Shown here: positions 61,633 through 64,000 of the stretch, in pieces
Layout of the letters: each line of letters begins with the position of its first letter
Numbering within the stretch: the stretch's first letter is position 1
Origin: Bacteroidaceae bacterium
GTDB lineage: Bacteria; Bacteroidota; Bacteroidia; Bacteroidales; Bacteroidaceae
Direction of reading: 5' to 3'
DNA: 64,000 nt
NCBI GenBank assembly: GCA_902362375.1
Contig: CABIVS010000007.1
Location: 248,001-312,000, forward strand
Notes under the pieces: model-generated
What the model saw: the letters and a program-made list of their open reading frames with translations, nothing else
What the model was told of the DNA's origin: nothing
Database searches by the model: none
Translations under genes and position numbers: made by a program

Positions 61633-62785
61633 AATCGCTCCTGCCGACAGATTGGCAAGTGTTAGCGAATACTACTTCTCAAAGAAGCTAAAAGAGGTAG
61701 CACAGATGAATGCAGAGGGAAAGGATGTTATCAGCCTCGGCATCGGAAGTCCTGATATGCCTCCCTCAAGGGAAACCATCGAAACATTGTGCAACAATGC
61801 TCATGATCCCAACGGACACGGTTATCAACCGTATGTAGGTATCCCCGAACTGCGCAAAGGCTTTGCTGCCTGGTATCAACGCTGGTATGGAGTGGAACTG
61901 AATCCGAATACGGAGATACAGCCTTTGATCGGCTCAAAAGAAGGAATTCTCCATGTTACGCTGGCATTCGTCAATCCGGGTGAGCAGGTGCTAGTCCCGA
62001 ATCCGGGATATCCCACCTATACTTCTTTGAGTAAAATACTCGGAGCGGAAGTTATCAACTACGACCTGAAAGAAGAGGATGGCTGGATGCCTGACTTCGA
62101 GGCACTGGAAAAAATGGATCTTAGTCGCGTAAAACTGATGTGGACCAATTATCCCAACATGCCGACGGGAGCCAATGCAACTCCGGAAATCTATGAACGT
62201 CTCGTTGATTTTGCCCGTCGCAAGAATATCGTAATTGTGAATGATAATCCATACAGCTTCATTCTGAACGAAAAGCCTATCAGTATCCTAAGTGTACCGG
62301 GAGCCAAAGACTGTTGCATCGAGTTCAATTCTATGAGTAAGAGCCACAATATGCCGGGCTGGCGTATTGGTATGCTGGCATCGAATGCTGAATTCGTACA
62401 ATGGATATTGAAGGTGAAAAGCAATATCGACAGCGGTATGTTCCGTGCCATGCAACTAGCTGCAGCTACCGCCCTTGAGGCTGAAACAGACTGGTATGAA
62501 GGTAATAATAAGAATTACCGCAACCGTCGTCATCTTGCCGGTGAGATCATGAAAGCATTGGGATGCACCTACGATGAGAAACAAGTAGGCATGTTCCTCT
62601 GGGGGAAGATTCCTGCTTCCTGCAAGGATGTAGAGGAACTGACAGAAAAGGTGCTGCATGAAGCAAGAGTGTTTATCACTCCGGGATTTATCTTCGGCAG
62701 TAACGGAGCAAGGTATATTCGTATCTCACTTTGTTGCAAGGACAATAAGCTGGCGGAAGCACTGGAAAGAATTAAAAGAATCTAA
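61607..62785 (+). CDS. Class I/II PLP-dependent aminotransferase
   Basis: A 392-residue fold-type I aminotransferase. The cofactor Lys245 lies in NSMSKSHNMPGWRIG, with NYPNMPTGA, NDNPYSFI and FGSNGARYIRISL also present. Between pheA and DAHP synthase it most likely transaminates phenylpyruvate, 4-hydroxyphenylpyruvate or prephenate. The sequence also resembles LL-diaminopimelate-type aminotransferases, so the exact substrate is inferred from position. It overlaps pheA by 26 bp. Confidence 0.92.
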   Translation: MQKESQTYKIAPADRLASVSEYYFSKKLKEVAQMNAEGKDVISLGIGSPDMPPSRETIETLCNNAHDPNGHGYQPYVGIPELRKGFAAWYQRWYGVELNPNTEIQPLIGSKEGILHVTLAFVNPGEQVLVPNPGYPTYTSLSKILGAEVINYDLKEEDGWMPDFEALEKMDLSRVKLMWTNYPNMPTGANATPEIYERLVDFARRKNIVIVNDNPYSFILNEKPISILSVPGAKDCCIEFNSMSKSHNMPGWRIGMLASNAEFVQWILKVKSNIDSGMFRAMQLAAATALEAETDWYEGNNKNYRNRRHLAGEIMKALGCTYDEKQVGMFLWGKIPASCKDVEELTEKVLHEARVFITPGFIFGSNGARYIRISLCCKDNKLAEALERIKRI

Positions 62786-62873
62786 CCTCTTCCAAAGAGA
62801 GGACGACAGCAAGATGAGACAGAATAAGTTCAATAAAAACAAGTTATTAAAAGAATAAAAAACAAATAAGAAT

Positions 62874-63935
62874 ATGGAACTCGAATCAATTTTATTACCG
62901 GGCATTGAGGCTAAAAGACCAATTGTCATTGCCGGCCCATGTAGCGCAGAAACGGAAGAACAAGTAATGGATACAGCCAAACAACTGGCTGCTAAAGGAC
63001 AAAAAATATATCGTGCCGGAATCTGGAAGCCGCGTACCAAACCGGGAGGTTTCGAAGGTATCGGTGTAGAAGGTCTTGCCTGGTTGAAAGAGGTGAAGAA
63101 AGAAACTGGAATGTATGTTTCTACGGAGGTAGCAACAGCCAAACACGTTTACGAATGTCTGAAAGCGGGAATCGATATTCTTTGGGTAGGTGCACGCACC
63201 ACTGCCAATCCTTTCGCCGTACAGGAAATCGCTGACGCACTGAAAGGTGTTGATATCCCTGTGTTAGTCAAGAACCCGGTGAATCCGGATCTCGAATTGT
63301 GGATCGGAGCGCTGGAACGCATCAACAACGCAGGATTGAAGCGTCTGGGTGCTATCCATCGCGGTTTCAGCAGTTATGACAAAAAGCTCTACCGGAATCT
63401 TCCCCAATGGCATATTCCTATCGAACTGCGCCGTCGCATCCCTAATCTTCCGATTTTCTGTGATCCGAGCCATATCGGTGGAAAACGTGAGTTAGTTGCA
63501 CCGCTTTGCCAACAGGCTATGGACTTGAATTTCGACGGTCTGATTATAGAAAGCCACTGCAACCCGGATTGCGCATGGAGCGATGCTTCTCAACAGGTTA
63601 CTCCGGACGTACTCGACTATATCCTCAATCTGTTGGTGATCCGTACGGAAACACAATCTACCGAAAGTCTGGCACAGCTCCGTAAACAGATTGACGAATG
63701 TGACGACAATATCATTCAGGAATTAGCAAAAAGAATGCGTGTGGCACGTGAAATCGGTACTTACAAAAAAGAGCACGGAATCACAGTTCTTCAAGCCGGA
63801 CGTTACAATGAGATTCTGGAAAAACGTGGCGCGCAGGGCGAACAATGCGGTATGGACAGCGAGTTTATGAAGAAGATTTTCGAAGCCATCCACGAAGAAT
63901 CAGTTCGTCAACAGATGGAAATTATTAATAAGTAG
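62874..63935 (+). CDS. Bifunctional DAHP synthase / chorismate mutase
   Basis: A 353-residue fusion. The N-terminal type I-beta DAHP synthase (about 1-255) has VIAGPCSAETEE, RAGIWKPRTKPGGFEG, FCDPSHIGGKR and a metal-binding ESHCNPDCAWSDA. A C-terminal AroQ-type chorismate mutase (about 265-345) has LRKQIDECDDNIIQELAKRM. It catalyses the first step of aromatic synthesis and the branch-point step to prephenate, feeding pheA. It follows the aminotransferase by 88 bp with no clear promoter. A prephenate dehydrogenase probably follows outside the window. Confidence 0.95.
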   Translation: MELESILLPGIEAKRPIVIAGPCSAETEEQVMDTAKQLAAKGQKIYRAGIWKPRTKPGGFEGIGVEGLAWLKEVKKETGMYVSTEVATAKHVYECLKAGIDILWVGARTTANPFAVQEIADALKGVDIPVLVKNPVNPDLELWIGALERINNAGLKRLGAIHRGFSSYDKKLYRNLPQWHIPIELRRRIPNLPIFCDPSHIGGKRELVAPLCQQAMDLNFDGLIIESHCNPDCAWSDASQQVTPDVLDYILNLLVIRTETQSTESLAQLRKQIDECDDNIIQELAKRMRVAREIGTYKKEHGITVLQAGRYNEILEKRGAQGEQCGMDSEFMKKIFEAIHEESVRQQMEIINK

Positions 63936-63968
63936 TTAGAGTGAAGGTGTGTCATAATGAATAATAAA

Positions 63969-63998
63969 ACGCAGATTAACGCAAATTATCGCAGATTA
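63969..63998. repeat. Three 10-bp tandem units at the right edge
   Basis: ACGCAGATTA, ACGCAAATTA and TCGCAGATTA follow each other without gaps just after the DAHP synthase gene and may continue past the window. This type of short repeat is common between Bacteroides genes. Confidence 0.6.
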
Positions 63999-64000
63999 GT

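Overview
The window reads as chromosomal DNA of a gut Bacteroides, most like the B. thetaiotaomicron/ovatus/xylanisolvens group. The evidence is two SusC/SusD pairs, a hybrid two-component regulator next to a GH92-type polysaccharide utilization locus (PUL), many promoters fitting the Bacteroidetes -7 consensus TAnnTTTG, lipoproteins with short lipoboxes, and housekeeping genes of clear Bacteroidota type. The species is inferred, not proven.

Layout. Positions 1-12835 (minus strand) hold a PUL: a hybrid-type regulator, SusC, SusD, a lipoprotein metallopeptidase of the basic-secretory-protein type, a lipoprotein of unknown function and the start of a GH92 alpha-mannosidase-like enzyme that runs off the left edge. 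Mannosidase plus peptidase points to mannose-bearing glycoproteins. 12836-13992 is mostly non-coding: a small gene with an in-frame stop, a 22-bp-period repeat array and a terminator. 13993-23656 (minus) holds housekeeping genes: glmM, a DUF4827-like lipoprotein, nrnA-type DHH phosphoesterase, comEC, rpe, fmt, a ClC transporter and tsaC/yrdC. 23832-28508 (minus) is a second SusC/SusD pair with no enzyme beside it and an operator-like motif upstream.

28998-52583 (plus) is the centrepiece: a stand-alone hotdog thioesterase, then a tightly packed operon of 21 genes (29637-52583) for an aryl polyene (APE)-type lipid pigment. An MIO ammonia-lyase and a CapK-type ligase should make and activate the aryl starter. 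Ketosynthases, a KS-like subunit without the catalytic Cys, one ketoreductase, two hotdog dehydratases and two ACPs should build the polyene. Acyltransferases, methyltransferases and a glycosyltransferase-DUF2062 protein should tailor it. A LolA-like carrier, a lipoprotein and an MMPL exporter should move it to the outer membrane. Notable parts are an MMPL-acyltransferase-methyltransferase triple fusion, a ketosynthase fused to a second KS-like half, a membrane-anchored Ntn-hydrolase and a carotenoid-isomerase-like flavoprotein. No DarA/DarB-type dialkylresorcinol genes are in the window, so an aryl polyene is more likely than a flexirubin.

52640-64000 holds a small secreted protein, a 22-bp-period palindromic array between convergent genes, a phosphodiester glycosidase-like protein, recJ-recQ, a TPR protein, a RhuM-family gene, and an aromatic amino-acid operon (pheA, aminotransferase, DAHP synthase-chorismate mutase). 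That operon is preceded by a Phe/Tyr-rich leader peptide with mutually exclusive antiterminator and terminator stems, a complete candidate attenuator.

No rRNA, tRNA, CRISPR array, transposase or phage gene was seen.
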